From Sphingosinicella microcystinivorans (lineage in GTDB: Bacteria; Pseudomonadota; Alphaproteobacteria; Sphingomonadales; Sphingomonadaceae), in the NCBI RefSeq assembly GCF_003634215.1, contig NZ_RBWX01000008.1:614047-678046 (forward strand): a DNA stretch of 64,000 nucleotides, read 5' to 3'. Made by a program: the position numbers and the translations under genes. The notes below the pieces were generated by a model. It had not been told where the DNA came from. It did not search any database and worked only from the letters and a program-made list of their open reading frames with translations. Positions 53,101-61,383 of this stretch are shown here, one piece after another; positions within the stretch are counted from its first letter, which is position 1, and each line of letters starts with the position of its first letter.

Positions 53101-53582
53101 TGGCATACAAGGACGAATATGAAGTGGCACGGCTTTACGCCGACCCCGCCTTTCACAATGCCCTCTCCGGGCAGTTCGCCCAGACGGGCAAGATTTCGGT
53201 CTGGCTCGCGCCGCCGCTCCTGTCACCGGTCGATCCTGCGACCGGGCGCCCCAGAAAGCGCAAGTTCGGCCCGTGGGTGTTCACCGTTTTTGCCTTTCTC
53301 GCAAAGGGCAAGCGGTTGCGAGGAACAATGCTCGATCCGTTCGGCCATACCGCCGAGCGACGGACGGAGCGGGCGATCAGGGACCAATACCTCGCCAGCC
53401 TCGCGGACCTGTGCGCAGCCCTGCGGAGGGGCGAGGCGGACCACGCGATCGCTCTCGCCCGTCTGCCCGAGATGATCCGCGGCTTTGGTCCGGTCAAGGA
53501 ACAGGCGATCGCCGCCTATCTCGCCGAACGCGCCGCCATCCTCGCTTCAAGCTCGGACACGTCGATCAGACATGCCGCTTGA
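50109..53582 (+). CDS. indolepyruvate:ferredoxin oxidoreductase, fused subunits
   Basis: A 1157-residue 2-oxoacid:ferredoxin oxidoreductase that converts arylpyruvates to aryl-acetyl-CoA, reducing ferredoxin. N-terminal TPP/pyrimidine-type domain (SGYRGSPLGAYDQQLW and DGVFGIWYGKGNGVDRTGDV); the TPP-site region with CSGCPHNTSTRTPGG (Cys434, Cys437) and YNDAVAMTGGQPAEG; Fe-S region CEGCGDCSVQSNC (Cys637, 640, 643, 649) and CNKDFSCVKGFCPSF; C-terminal gamma domain (IAGIGGLGVLTVG-like, near 725, FTGLAQKNGAVVSQVRIS). The ATG at 50109 has AGGAG. This fused, oxygen-tolerant-type arrangement is known from aerobic proteobacteria; exact keto acid specificity is not visible. Confidence 0.92.
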   Translation: MRQTRSFTLESIYTAESGPVFMNGIQALVRLPMMQRRLDRQRGLGTAGLVSGYRGSPLGAYDQQLWKAEAWLKQHDVTFQPGLNEDLAATALWGAQMHKAYGATTVDGVFGIWYGKGNGVDRTGDVFRNANMLGTSALGGVLTVGGDDHAAQSSMFPHQTDGIFQAVHMPVLQPSSVAEILSLGLTGFALSRFCGLWVGMKTIAEVVESAASFDLPESYPDFIAPDQLVPPHGLNWDPRIEWPAQRHELERRLIEERLPAAVGWATANRVDRPILSSTRKTLCIVTVGKAHQDVMQALTNLGIGPAEAQALGLSFYKVAMSWPLASEPLIAFAGEAQEILVVEEKAPTVENQIKAALFNRRGKRPVVTGKADPEGRSLLPVVLEFSPLMLARVIADRLGPSDEGIDIAARLAAVEAAAERRHESQLPARTPFFCSGCPHNTSTRTPGGSISGGGIGCHVMALSQPALKTTTFSQMGGEGLQWVGAAPFSRTPHVFQNLGDGTYQHSGLLAIRAAVALGTNITFKILYNDAVAMTGGQPAEGSLDPAAITRQLAAEGVKAIHLISDEPGKWAGNPTLAAGVKVCGREKLDTVQRHLREVPGVTAIVYEQTCAAEKRRRRKQGTFPDPDRRLFINPRVCEGCGDCSVQSNCISIEPLETPDGRKRGINQSSCNKDFSCVKGFCPSFVDVAAPVLRQPDADRLTTLEQDLIPGLPEVPITAPADEYNIYVAGIGGLGVLTVGALLGVAAHLDGLNSTVLDFTGLAQKNGAVVSQVRISPEGRPLHAARIGAGQTDLLLGTDLVVAASSDSLEKLNSHRARAVINREAVPTAAVVSDRDALLPAAAMEKAVAKATGDRAIFLDATRLAEGLFGNNVAANTLMLGYAWQNGLLPVSIDALRSAIEANGAAVTLNLRALQWGRLAATDPDRVAQIAGVLTAPLPPEPTPTMIERYAGELASYQDATYARKYREAIAAVQAAAADHGETGDTFLRAIANNAYRLMAYKDEYEVARLYADPAFHNALSGQFAQTGKISVWLAPPLLSPVDPATGRPRKRKFGPWVFTVFAFLAKGKRLRGTMLDPFGHTAERRTERAIRDQYLASLADLCAALRRGEADHAIALARLPEMIRGFGPVKEQAIAAYLAERAAILASSSDTSIRHAA

Positions 53583-53636
53583 CAACCATGACGCAGAGTT
53601 GGCGCTGTTTCAGTCTGGTCGGCCGCGTCTGGTCCG

Positions 53637-54815
53637 CTAAAATCGCGCGGCAATCCGTTCGAACGCCTTCAGCGCCTCGTCGACATCCCCCTCGCTCAGG
53701 GCTGAGGACATTTGGGTACGGATCCTTGCCTTGCCGCGGGGTACGACGGGGAACGAAAAGGCGGTGACATAGACGCCTTCCTCCACCGCTGCCGCGGCGA
53801 AGCGCTGGGCCTTCTCCGCATCGTGGAACATGATCGGGATAATCGGGTGCTCGCCCGCAATGAGGTCGAAGCCGAGCGCATCAAGGCCCTGGCGAAAGCG
53901 CGCGGTGTTGCGCATCAGCCGCTCGCGCGCATCGCCGCGGCGCACCAGTTCCAGTGCCTTGATCCCGCCCGCTACGACCGGCGGGGCAAGAGTGTTCGAG
54001 AACAGATAGGGGCGCGAACGCTGGCGCAGCAGCGCCACCACCTCCCTCCGCGCCGAAGTATACCCGCCGCTGGCGCCGCCCAACGCCTTGCCGAGCGTGC
54101 CGGTGGTGATGTCCACCCGGTCCATGCAGCCGCGATATTCGTGCGTCCCGCGCCCGGTCGCCCCGAGAAATCCCGTCGCATGGCAATCGTCAAAGTGGAC
54201 AAGCGCGCCGTATTTCTCGGCAAGATCGCAGATTTCATCGAGCCGCGCGATGTGGCCATCCATCGAGAACACACCATCGGTCGTGATCAGCTTGAAGCGA
54301 GCTCCTGCCGCCTCGGCCGCCTGCAACTGTACTTCGAGGTCGGCCATGTCATTGTTGCGGTAACGATAGCGCTGCGCCTTTGAAAGGCGGATGCCATCGA
54401 TGATGCTGGCGTGGTTGAGTTCGTCCGAGATCACCGCATCCTCCGGCCCCAACAGGGTCTCAAACAGGCCGCCATTGGCATCGAAGCATGACGGGTAAAG
54501 GATGGTGTCTTCCATCTCCAGGAAATCAGACAGATCGGCTTCGAGCTGCTTATGGATGTCCTGTGTCCCGCAGATGAAGCGCACCGACGCCATGCCAAAG
54601 CCGCGCTGGTCGAGGGCATCGCGCGCGGCCGCCAGTACATCTGGATTGTTGGCAAGGCCGAGATAGTTGTTGGCGCACAGGTTGATGAGCGATCGCCCAT
54701 TCACCTCGACCCGGGCGTCCTGCTGCGAGGCGATGTGGCGTTCGTTCTTGGTCAGGTTCTGCGCCTCGATCGCGTCGAGTTCTGCCTGCAGATGCGCCCG
54801 GAAATCACCAGACAT
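53637..54815 (-). CDS. kbl: glycine C-acetyltransferase (2-amino-3-ketobutyrate CoA ligase)
   Basis: A 392-residue PLP enzyme that cleaves 2-amino-3-ketobutyrate with CoA to glycine and acetyl-CoA. Family marks: [51 protein letters not shown], and the PLP Lys243 in [16 protein letters not shown]. The usual partner threonine dehydrogenase (tdh) is absent, so it may act on a different 2-amino-3-keto acid here. It is the last gene of a minus-strand operon behind alanine dehydrogenase. Confidence 0.95.
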   Translation of the reverse strand: MSGDFRAHLQAELDAIEAQNLTKNERHIASQQDARVEVNGRSLINLCANNYLGLANNPDVLAAARDALDQRGFGMASVRFICGTQDIHKQLEADLSDFLEMEDTILYPSCFDANGGLFETLLGPEDAVISDELNHASIIDGIRLSKAQRYRYRNNDMADLEVQLQAAEAAGARFKLITTDGVFSMDGHIARLDEICDLAEKYGALVHFDDCHATGFLGATGRGTHEYRGCMDRVDITTGTLGKALGGASGGYTSARREVVALLRQRSRPYLFSNTLAPPVVAGGIKALELVRRGDARERLMRNTARFRQGLDALGFDLIAGEHPIIPIMFHDAEKAQRFAAAAVEEGVYVTAFSFPVVPRGKARIRTQMSSALSEGDVDEALKAFERIAARF

Positions 54816-54876
54816 CGCGTATCACTTTCTCTTCTGCGCTATCGCGTATTTGCTTGGCTGTACCTTGCGGCGAAGA

Positions 54877-55992
54877 TCACACAAGCACGTCGCTGGCCGG
54901 CACGTAGACATGGCCGAGCGCTTCGGCGACGGCAGGATGGGTTACCTTGCCGGCGTGGACGTTTAGTCCTGCGGCAAGGTGCGGATCGGCGGCCAGCGCG
55001 GCCTCCCATCCCATGTCTGCGATCCTGAGAGCATGCGGCAGGGTGACGTTGTTGAGCGCATAGGTGCTGGTGCGCGCGACCGCGCCGGGCATATTGGCGA
55101 CGCAGTAATGCACGATGTCATCGACCACATAGGTGGGCTCGGCATGGGTCGTCGGACGGCTCGTTTCGAAGCATCCCCCCTGGTCGATCGCTACATCCAC
55201 CAGCACCGCACCGGCCTGCATGTCGCCCAGCATCGCGCGCGTGACGAGACGCGGCGCGGCGGCTCCGGGTATCAGCACAGCGCCGATGACCAGATCGGCG
55301 CCGCTCACCGCATCGTGCAGATTGGCGCTGTTAGAAAAGCGCGTCTTGGCGCGGCTTTCGAAGTGGGTTCCGACCCGTTCGAGCACTTCGGGATCACGGT
55401 CGAGGATGGTGACGTCAGCGCCCAGCCCGCAGGCCATCTGCGCGGCATTGAAGCCCACCACGCCGCCGCCAATGATCACCACCTTGCCTGGCATAACGCC
55501 GGGCACTCCGCCCAGCAGCACGCCGCGCCCGCCATGCGCCTTTTCGAGCGCGCTGGCCCCGGCCTGCACGCTCATCCGGCCTGCAACCTGGCTCATGGGT
55601 TTGAGCAGCGGCAGGGTGCGCCCCGGGCCGGTCACGGTTTCATAGGCGATCGCGGTCACGCCCGATGCAAGCAGGTCGGCGGTCTGATCAGGATCGGGGG
55701 CGAGGTGGAGGTAGGTGTAGAGGATCTGCCCTTCGCGCAGCCGCGGGCGTTCGGCGGCCTGCGGTTCCTTGACCTTCACCACCATCTCGCATTCGGCGAA
55801 GATCGCCTCCGGCCCGTCCACGATATGCGCACCCGCTTCGCGGTATTGCTCGTCGGTGGCGTCGATCCCCGCCCCGGCGCCGCTTTCGATCCACACCTCA
55901 TGCCCGCGCATGACCAGTTCGCATGCGCTTTCGGGGGTCAGACCGACGCGATATTCGTGGTTCTTGATCTCGGCAGGGCATCCGATACGCAT
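54877..55992 (-). CDS. ald: alanine dehydrogenase
   Basis: A 371-residue NAD-dependent enzyme that deaminates L-alanine to pyruvate and ammonia. Arg15 ([10 protein letters not shown]), Lys75 (VKVKEPQ) and His96 (YTYLHLAPD) form the substrate site; [20 protein letters not shown] is the NAD-binding fold, and [18 protein letters not shown] is the conserved loop with the catalytic Asp. Start [11 protein letters not shown] agrees with homologues. It sits between the class V PLP enzyme and kbl and would remove the alanine released by the former. Confidence 0.96.
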   Translation of the reverse strand: MRIGCPAEIKNHEYRVGLTPESACELVMRGHEVWIESGAGAGIDATDEQYREAGAHIVDGPEAIFAECEMVVKVKEPQAAERPRLREGQILYTYLHLAPDPDQTADLLASGVTAIAYETVTGPGRTLPLLKPMSQVAGRMSVQAGASALEKAHGGRGVLLGGVPGVMPGKVVIIGGGVVGFNAAQMACGLGADVTILDRDPEVLERVGTHFESRAKTRFSNSANLHDAVSGADLVIGAVLIPGAAAPRLVTRAMLGDMQAGAVLVDVAIDQGGCFETSRPTTHAEPTYVVDDIVHYCVANMPGAVARTSTYALNNVTLPHALRIADMGWEAALAADPHLAAGLNVHAGKVTHPAVAEALGHVYVPASDVLV

Positions 55993-56053
55993 GGGCTTTG
56001 TCGTCCTTGTCGGGCTGGAGGAATGCAGTTCTTGATCGGGAGGCGCGGTCGGT

Positions 56054-57529
56054 TCAGGCAGCGACAGGCTCGAAGACGGCGGTGGCCGGGTTGGCGGTGA
56101 AATGACGGGCGAGGCTTTCGCTGTCCTCGGCCACCTGTTCGACACAGGCGATCAGGGTCTCAAGCTCCGCATCATCCATCAGCGGTGAGAAATTGACGCG
56201 CACGAAGCCGGGCTTGTCGAGCTCCGCACCATGCCGGATCGCCTGATGAATTGCCTGCGATTGCGCCTCGTCGATAGCGAGCAGGCGGTGGACATAGGGG
56301 CCAGCGCAGGCACAGCCGCCACGCGCCTGGATGCCGAAGCAGTCGCTCATGATGCGGGTGACAAGCTGGTGGTGGACCAGCTTGCCCTCGCCGTCGCGCA
56401 TCCGGAACGAGACGATCGGCAGGTGTTCGTCCATGTCGCGGCCCAGCACCTCGATCCGCGAGTTAGCGCGCCAGCGGTCTAGGGCTTCACGGCACATCGA
56501 AGCGGCGCGGGTATCCAGCCCAGCCTCGGACATCTCCGCACGCACGATGCACGCCAGCGCGGTGCGGATATCGCCGATGACGTTGGGCGTGCCCGCTTCC
56601 TCGCGCGCGGCGAGATCGGCGAGGTAATCATGCCCGCCGGGCGAGACGAAGCTGACCGTGCCGCCGCCGGGGGCCGAGGGCTTGTCCAGCACCTCCGCAT
56701 CGCGCCGCAACACCAGCACGCCCGATGATGCCGGCCCGCCGACGAACTTGTGCGGTGAGAATACCAGTGCATCGACATGCACGTCAGGTGCAGGCTGCAT
56801 CTGCATCGTGATGTACGAGGCCGCCCCGGCATAGTCCCAGATCACCTTGCCGCCCGCCGCCTGCACCATGCGCGAGACGTCGGCGATCTCGGTCAGCGCA
56901 CCCGTCACATTCGACCCGGCTGAGAAAGCGGCGACGATCCGGCGATCCGCGCCGCGTTCGAGATGCGCGGCAAGCGCCACACGGTCCGGCCCGCCCGCTG
57001 AATCTTCGGGCAGCTCGATCACCTCCGCGCCGCTTTCGCGCCATGGCAGCAGGTTGGAATGATGCTCATAGGGGCCGAGCAGGACCAGCGCCCGCTCCCC
57101 CGACGGCCCGCGCTGATCGACCCCGAACAGGCGCACGAGCTTCTGCAGGCCCGCCGTCGCCCCCGATCCGGCGAAGATCACCGCATCGTCTGCTCCCGCG
57201 CCGCAGAACTTCGCAACCTCGGCGCGTGCCACCCGGCGCAAAGCGTTGATCGAGCGCCCGCACCACGACGCCTGCGTGTGCGGGTTGGCATAGACCGGCA
57301 GGACGTGTTCGAGCACAAACTCCTCGATCTCGCGAAGCGCCCGGCCCGATGCTGCGTAATCGGCATAAAGCAGCGGCTGCGGTCCGACGGGGCCGTTGAT
57401 CACCCTTCCCTTGCCGATGATCGACTGCGCCAGCGTGCCCTGCGCCAGCTTGGCGCGGATATCGGCGCGAAAGTCATGAAACAGGGCCTGAGCCTCGTCC
57501 GCGTCGGAGCAGGGGAGTGCGTTTGTCAT
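56054..57529 (-). CDS. class V aminotransferase-fold PLP enzyme (cysteine desulfurase-like)
   Basis: A 491-residue protein of the NifS/CsdA fold. GSGATAGLQKLVRLF and GPYEHHSNLLPWRE bind the cofactor phosphate and ring, WDYAGAASYI provides the PLP-contacting Asp232, FSPHKFVGGPASSG the Schiff-base Lys261, and IQARGGCACAGPYVHRLL carries a Cys at the place of the catalytic cysteine of desulfurases. It is about 90 residues longer than NifS/SufS. Cysteine or selenocysteine lyase activity giving alanine is plausible next to ald, but other beta-elimination or transamination roles are possible. A GTG two codons upstream is an alternative start. Divergent from Lrp2. Confidence 0.82.
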   Translation of the reverse strand: MTNALPCSDADEAQALFHDFRADIRAKLAQGTLAQSIIGKGRVINGPVGPQPLLYADYAASGRALREIEEFVLEHVLPVYANPHTQASWCGRSINALRRVARAEVAKFCGAGADDAVIFAGSGATAGLQKLVRLFGVDQRGPSGERALVLLGPYEHHSNLLPWRESGAEVIELPEDSAGGPDRVALAAHLERGADRRIVAAFSAGSNVTGALTEIADVSRMVQAAGGKVIWDYAGAASYITMQMQPAPDVHVDALVFSPHKFVGGPASSGVLVLRRDAEVLDKPSAPGGGTVSFVSPGGHDYLADLAAREEAGTPNVIGDIRTALACIVRAEMSEAGLDTRAASMCREALDRWRANSRIEVLGRDMDEHLPIVSFRMRDGEGKLVHHQLVTRIMSDCFGIQARGGCACAGPYVHRLLAIDEAQSQAIHQAIRHGAELDKPGFVRVNFSPLMDDAELETLIACVEQVAEDSESLARHFTANPATAVFEPVAA

Positions 57530-57602
57530 GCACACTGTTTCCTCTAGTCAGCGCGGGATTTCATTACCGATTTTCAGCCTATTCGCGTAAGAGGCCGATC
57601 AT

Positions 57603-58076
57603 ATGACCACACAACCTTTCGAAATCGACCGGATTGATCGCAAGATCCTGATGGCGCTCCAGACCGACGCTTCCCTCAGCCAGCGCGCGCTCGCCGAAAC
57701 GGTCGGCCTGTCGCAGAACGCCTGTTGGCGCAGGCTCCAGCGGTTGCAGTCCGAAGGCGTGCTGCGCGGCGAGCGGGCGGAGGTCGATCTGGCGCGGCTG
57801 GGGCTTGATCTGGTGGTCATCGTGATGATCAAGACCCCGCATCATTCCAAAGATTGGGCCATCGCTTTCAAAGACCACGTCAGCCGCATCCCCGGCGTGG
57901 TCGATCTCTACCGCATCGGCGGCGAGTGGGATTATCTCGTCAAGGTCGTCACTCAAGGGATCCGGGGTTACGACAGGTTCTACCAGCAACTGGTCGACGG
58001 GTTCGATCTGTCGGTGGTGACGGGGCATTTCGTTATGGAGGAAATGATCGCCGCAAGGCCGGTGCAACTGGTGTAA
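57603..58076 (+). CDS. Lrp/AsnC-family transcriptional regulator (Lrp2)
   Basis: A 157-residue regulator: helix-turn-helix IDRIDRKILMALQTDASLSQ then LAETVGLSQNACWRRLQRLQ, and the ligand-binding RAM domain LVVIVMIKTPHHSKDWAIAF and RIGGEWDYLVKVVTQGIRGY. It diverges from the class V enzyme-ald-kbl operon with 73 bases between starts, the standard arrangement of a local Lrp that activates a catabolic operon when its amino acid is present. Distinct in sequence from Lrp1. Confidence 0.93.
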   Translation: MTTQPFEIDRIDRKILMALQTDASLSQRALAETVGLSQNACWRRLQRLQSEGVLRGERAEVDLARLGLDLVVIVMIKTPHHSKDWAIAFKDHVSRIPGVVDLYRIGGEWDYLVKVVTQGIRGYDRFYQQLVDGFDLSVVTGHFVMEEMIAARPVQLV

Positions 58077-58097
58077 ACCTTTTCGCGAAGGTCAGCC

Positions 58098-58991
58098 CTA
58101 TTCCGCATTGGCGTGCAGCCACCGAAGTCCCCGCACATAAGCGGGAAGCACCGCGGTTCCGTGTGTTTCTTCGGGGATCGTCTCGTAGGTCGCGGAAATG
58201 CCGGGTCGCTTTGCCAGCATGTCTGCCATCTTCGCGCTGTCGGCGACGATATCGATATAGCCGCCCATGACATCGATGTAATGGCGCCAGACCTCTTGTT
58301 CCATGTAGCCGGCCCATTGCTGCTTGAACGCTTCGGCCGTTTCGAGCCCGCCTGCAGCGATGTAAATGCGTGCATCAATCGGATCGGTTTCGCTTCCGAA
58401 CTTCTCGGCTCGGCTGAAGATATGAGACCGCTTCCACCAATACGACGATCCGACCGCAAGATACCGCCGGAACCGCCCCGGATCACTGAGAAGGGCGTGG
58501 GTCGCGAACAGACCACCGAGCGAATGGCCCAACAGCGTCCATTCCGACCGATTTACAGAAAATTGCTGCTCGATCGCAGGTTTCAATTCGTCGTTGATGA
58601 AAGACAGAAAAAGATCTGCTTCGCCCGAGGGCGGCGGGGCTTCTCCCCAGATCTGGCCGTAAGGTTCGTCCCATTCCGGCCAAGGAAGATAGGTCAGGTC
58701 CTGATTGCGAGCCAAACCTGGCTGCATCGGCCAATCGAGCAGATAGCCGATGGTAACGACCACCGCGGGCGGAAGGCCGCCCTCCATCGCCGGATAGCCG
58801 ACCACCTGAACCACACTGCCCGCCGACATGTTGCCATCGGTTGCGACGACACCGTTCCAGCCGCTTTCCGGCGCGTCGCCCTTAGGGCTCGTGATCGTGA
58901 CCAGAAAGGGACTTTCAATCCCACTGGGCTGGACCGTCCAGATGCGGGTGTTCGGAATGGTGTTGCTCGGTTCATCCGTGAGGATCTTCAT
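58098..58991 (-). CDS. esterase D/IroE-like alpha/beta hydrolase
   Basis: A 297-residue putative esterase. GHSLGG places the nucleophile at Ser157 (WTLLGHSLGGLFATHALLSD), GSSYWWKR is the family motif after it, and the His in ETIPEETHGTAVLP closes the triad. No signal peptide. Enzymes of this group hydrolyse small acyl or siderophore esters. It is the last gene of the five-gene operon starting with the quinone-oxidoreductase-like gene and is 15 bases from the glyoxalase-like gene. Confidence 0.86.
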   Translation of the reverse strand: MKILTDEPSNTIPNTRIWTVQPSGIESPFLVTITSPKGDAPESGWNGVVATDGNMSAGSVVQVVGYPAMEGGLPPAVVVTIGYLLDWPMQPGLARNQDLTYLPWPEWDEPYGQIWGEAPPPSGEADLFLSFINDELKPAIEQQFSVNRSEWTLLGHSLGGLFATHALLSDPGRFRRYLAVGSSYWWKRSHIFSRAEKFGSETDPIDARIYIAAGGLETAEAFKQQWAGYMEQEVWRHYIDVMGGYIDIVADSAKMADMLAKRPGISATYETIPEETHGTAVLPAYVRGLRWLHANAE

Positions 58992-59006
58992 CGAACCTGT
59001 CCTTGC

Positions 59007-59657
59007 TCAGTGAATGTGAGAATCAGCTGCCAGTGCAGCGCGCCAGCCGCGGGCATCGCCGCCGAAGGACACCACGCCTTTTGGGGTCGCGACATCGAGC
59101 CGCAGCCCCGGCTCTGGCTGGGCGATCACCGGCACCTCGATACCAAACTGGCGATAGAGCAACGCGAGCCTCTCCGCGTCCGGATGGAACGCTGTGAGGT
59201 GCGGGCTCGAGACTCCACCCGGCGATGTGGCCGAAGGATGCGGCGTCGCACCCCAATCGATGAAGAACGGCACCAATCCAGCAAAGTCGTGTCCTTCGAA
59301 CATGAACGAGCGCCAGCGCAGCAGGGTGCCGTTGGCGGTCAGGCGCTGTCCGTCCATCCAGCGCACCTCCAGCCCGAGCGCGTCCCCCTGCGCGGCGACC
59401 GCCTCGATATCGGCGCATTGCAATGCGTAATCGATCACTTCGATTCCGCCGCGAGTGCCGCGCCTGTCTGCCCGCGCGATCAGTTCGATATAGGACGTGC
59501 CCATCGATACCAAAGCGTTGACCGAGCCATGATCGGGATGCGCGCCGCCCATCTGCGCCTCCACTCCGGTGAGGATGCCAAAACGGGTCATCGCCTGATC
59601 AAGCGTCGGTGCGAACAGCAGCACATGATCGAGCCGCAATGTCGGGCCCTCACCCAT
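59007..59657 (-). CDS. glyoxalase-like (VOC superfamily) domain protein
   Basis: A 216-residue protein of the glyoxalase-like type: LRLDHVLLFAPTLDQAMTRF with the first metal-ligand His, GTSYIELIARADRRG, SFMFEGHDFAGLVPFFIDWG, then a second half with SPHLTAFHPDAERLALLYRQ. The ATG at 59657 has AGGAG nine bases upstream and overlaps the amidohydrolase stop. Role unknown; within the operon it may isomerise or open an intermediate. Confidence 0.82.
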   Translation of the reverse strand: MGEGPTLRLDHVLLFAPTLDQAMTRFGILTGVEAQMGGAHPDHGSVNALVSMGTSYIELIARADRRGTRGGIEVIDYALQCADIEAVAAQGDALGLEVRWMDGQRLTANGTLLRWRSFMFEGHDFAGLVPFFIDWGATPHPSATSPGGVSSPHLTAFHPDAERLALLYRQFGIEVPVIAQPEPGLRLDVATPKGVVSFGGDARGWRAALAADSHIH

Positions 59658-61257
59658 CGGAGTGTTCTCCTGCACCGGGCATCACGACATTGGCGGGCGG
59701 CATTGCCGCGTAACGCTGCCGAATTCTCGTCAGGCCTTCTTCGATGGCCGCACGGCTCAACAGGCTGCGACCATCAACGAGAACCGTGTCGATCTGCCGC
59801 GTGGCCGTGATGTCGGCGAGCGGATCGGTGTCGAGCACCACGAGATCGGCGATGCCGCCCTTGGCAACCATCCCGTCTGCCGAGTGGCCGCCGTGATAGA
59901 TTGCCGCCTGACGGGTGGTGGCAAACAGAACCTCGCCGCGCGTCATCCCGGCTCCCTCGACCAGCATGTGGAACTCGTCGTGGAGCGCAAAGCCCTCGAT
60001 CACGAAGGGATTGGGGAAGTCGGTGCCCGTCAGCACGCGGACGCCAGCCTGATGGGCAAGCCGTGTGGCCACACAGCCGAGTTCATAGGCTCGCGAGAAA
60101 TACTGGTCCATGTTCGGGCTGCCCTTGATCGACATGAATAACGGGCTGTCCTCGGCCCACAGCGCGCGCTGGAGCGGGTTCATGTAGGCGATGTCGGGAT
60201 GGCTGCGATCGAGGTTGGCGAATTCGTCAGCAGTTCGCTGAACCACCACTAGTGTCGCTTGCAGCCATGTCCCCGCCTCCGCCATGATGGCGGCGAGCCG
60301 CGCCATGCGCTGCTCGCTGGCGCGTTCGGGGCCGGTCTCATTGTAGAACAGTTCGGCCGCGTGGGCGATTCCGCCCTGGCCGCGCGCCACCGCAGCCGGA
60401 ATCCCGACCTTTTCGGGGACGTGGCCCATCGCTCGGATCCCGTGCCGATCGAGCGCATCCATCAACCCGTGATAACCTTCGGCGGGAAGGCGGCTGTAGG
60501 GCTTGGCGAAGTCGTACCCCATTTCGGCAATGATATCGCCTGCACGTTCGCCTCCGGCGCGGTCGCCGACGACAAAGCTCATCAGCGGCGAATGCATCAG
60601 CGGCGCGCCATCGACCAGCGGGCTGCCGACGCTGAAGCGCGGGCCGACAAGGGTGCCCGACCGCACGCTATCGCGCATCCACAAGGTTTCGGGGCACCCG
60701 GCCATGATTTCCACGCGCGTGATGCCGTTCGCCAGAAGCTGGAACAGCATCAGGTCATAGGGCAGCACATAGGCGCTGCAATCGCCTCCATTATCCACCA
60801 TCGGCGCGTAAGCCTGCGCCCAATTGACGGTGAAGATATGCGCGTGAATCTCGCTGAAGCCCGGCATCAGGGTCTTCCCGGTGCAATCGACCACCCGCGC
60901 CCCTTCGGGCAACGGCGATCCGGTCGGCGCGACACCGGCTATCAGCCTATCGCGCACCAGCACATCATGATGATCGAGCACCGCGCCATCACGCATCGTC
61001 AGCACGCGGGCGTTGCGGAAGACGACCGCCTGCCCGTCGCCGACCGGCTCGAACAGCCCGGCGGTAGGCGAACGGTCGGCGGAGCAATGGCCGCTCGTTT
61101 CCTTGGGCGTCATGTCCAGCAACGAAACCGGCTCCGCGCTGTCATCCCCGCCCGCAGAAGGCACTGCCATGCCGACCGTGGCATGGAACGGGCAGCACGC
61201 ACCGGGACGGTCGCGGTGGTGGTGGTGGTGCTCCGTTTGCCCGCAATTGTGCGCCAT
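59650..61257 (-). CDS. metal-dependent amidohydrolase with His-rich N-terminus
   Basis: A 535-residue amidohydrolase-superfamily protein. The catalytic domain begins near residue 78 (VVFRNARVLTMRDG) and includes the metal motif SEIHAHIF (His138, His140), MGHVPEKVG, and GVRVLTGTDFPNP with the catalytic Asp; it ends with the typical beta-strand VVLDTDPLADITATRQIDTV. An additional N-terminal 75 residues hold five consecutive His (10-14), CGQTEHHHHH and CCPFH, which look like a metal-binding tail rather than a signal peptide. AGGAAGG precedes the ATG. Likely an imidazolonepropionase-like or prolidase-like hydrolase; substrate unknown. Confidence 0.85.
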   Translation of the reverse strand: MAHNCGQTEHHHHHRDRPGACCPFHATVGMAVPSAGGDDSAEPVSLLDMTPKETSGHCSADRSPTAGLFEPVGDGQAVVFRNARVLTMRDGAVLDHHDVLVRDRLIAGVAPTGSPLPEGARVVDCTGKTLMPGFSEIHAHIFTVNWAQAYAPMVDNGGDCSAYVLPYDLMLFQLLANGITRVEIMAGCPETLWMRDSVRSGTLVGPRFSVGSPLVDGAPLMHSPLMSFVVGDRAGGERAGDIIAEMGYDFAKPYSRLPAEGYHGLMDALDRHGIRAMGHVPEKVGIPAAVARGQGGIAHAAELFYNETGPERASEQRMARLAAIMAEAGTWLQATLVVVQRTADEFANLDRSHPDIAYMNPLQRALWAEDSPLFMSIKGSPNMDQYFSRAYELGCVATRLAHQAGVRVLTGTDFPNPFVIEGFALHDEFHMLVEGAGMTRGEVLFATTRQAAIYHGGHSADGMVAKGGIADLVVLDTDPLADITATRQIDTVLVDGRSLLSRAAIEEGLTRIRQRYAAMPPANVVMPGAGEHSDG

Positions 61258-61383
61258 GCGACCTTCCTCTCAGACCAAAGAGCGGATGCTGCCAGTTGCT
61301 GCCACTCCCGCAAGGGAGACTGTTCAGAAACGTCCGATTGCATAAGTGCCACGCCTGCCGCGACAGTTGCCGCCAGCGCGGGC

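Noticed and set aside
58113..59810. Open frame of 565 codons on the plus strand opposite the esterase and glyoxalase-like genes
   Set aside because: Antisense shadow; both minus-strand genes have clear family motifs and ribosome sites.
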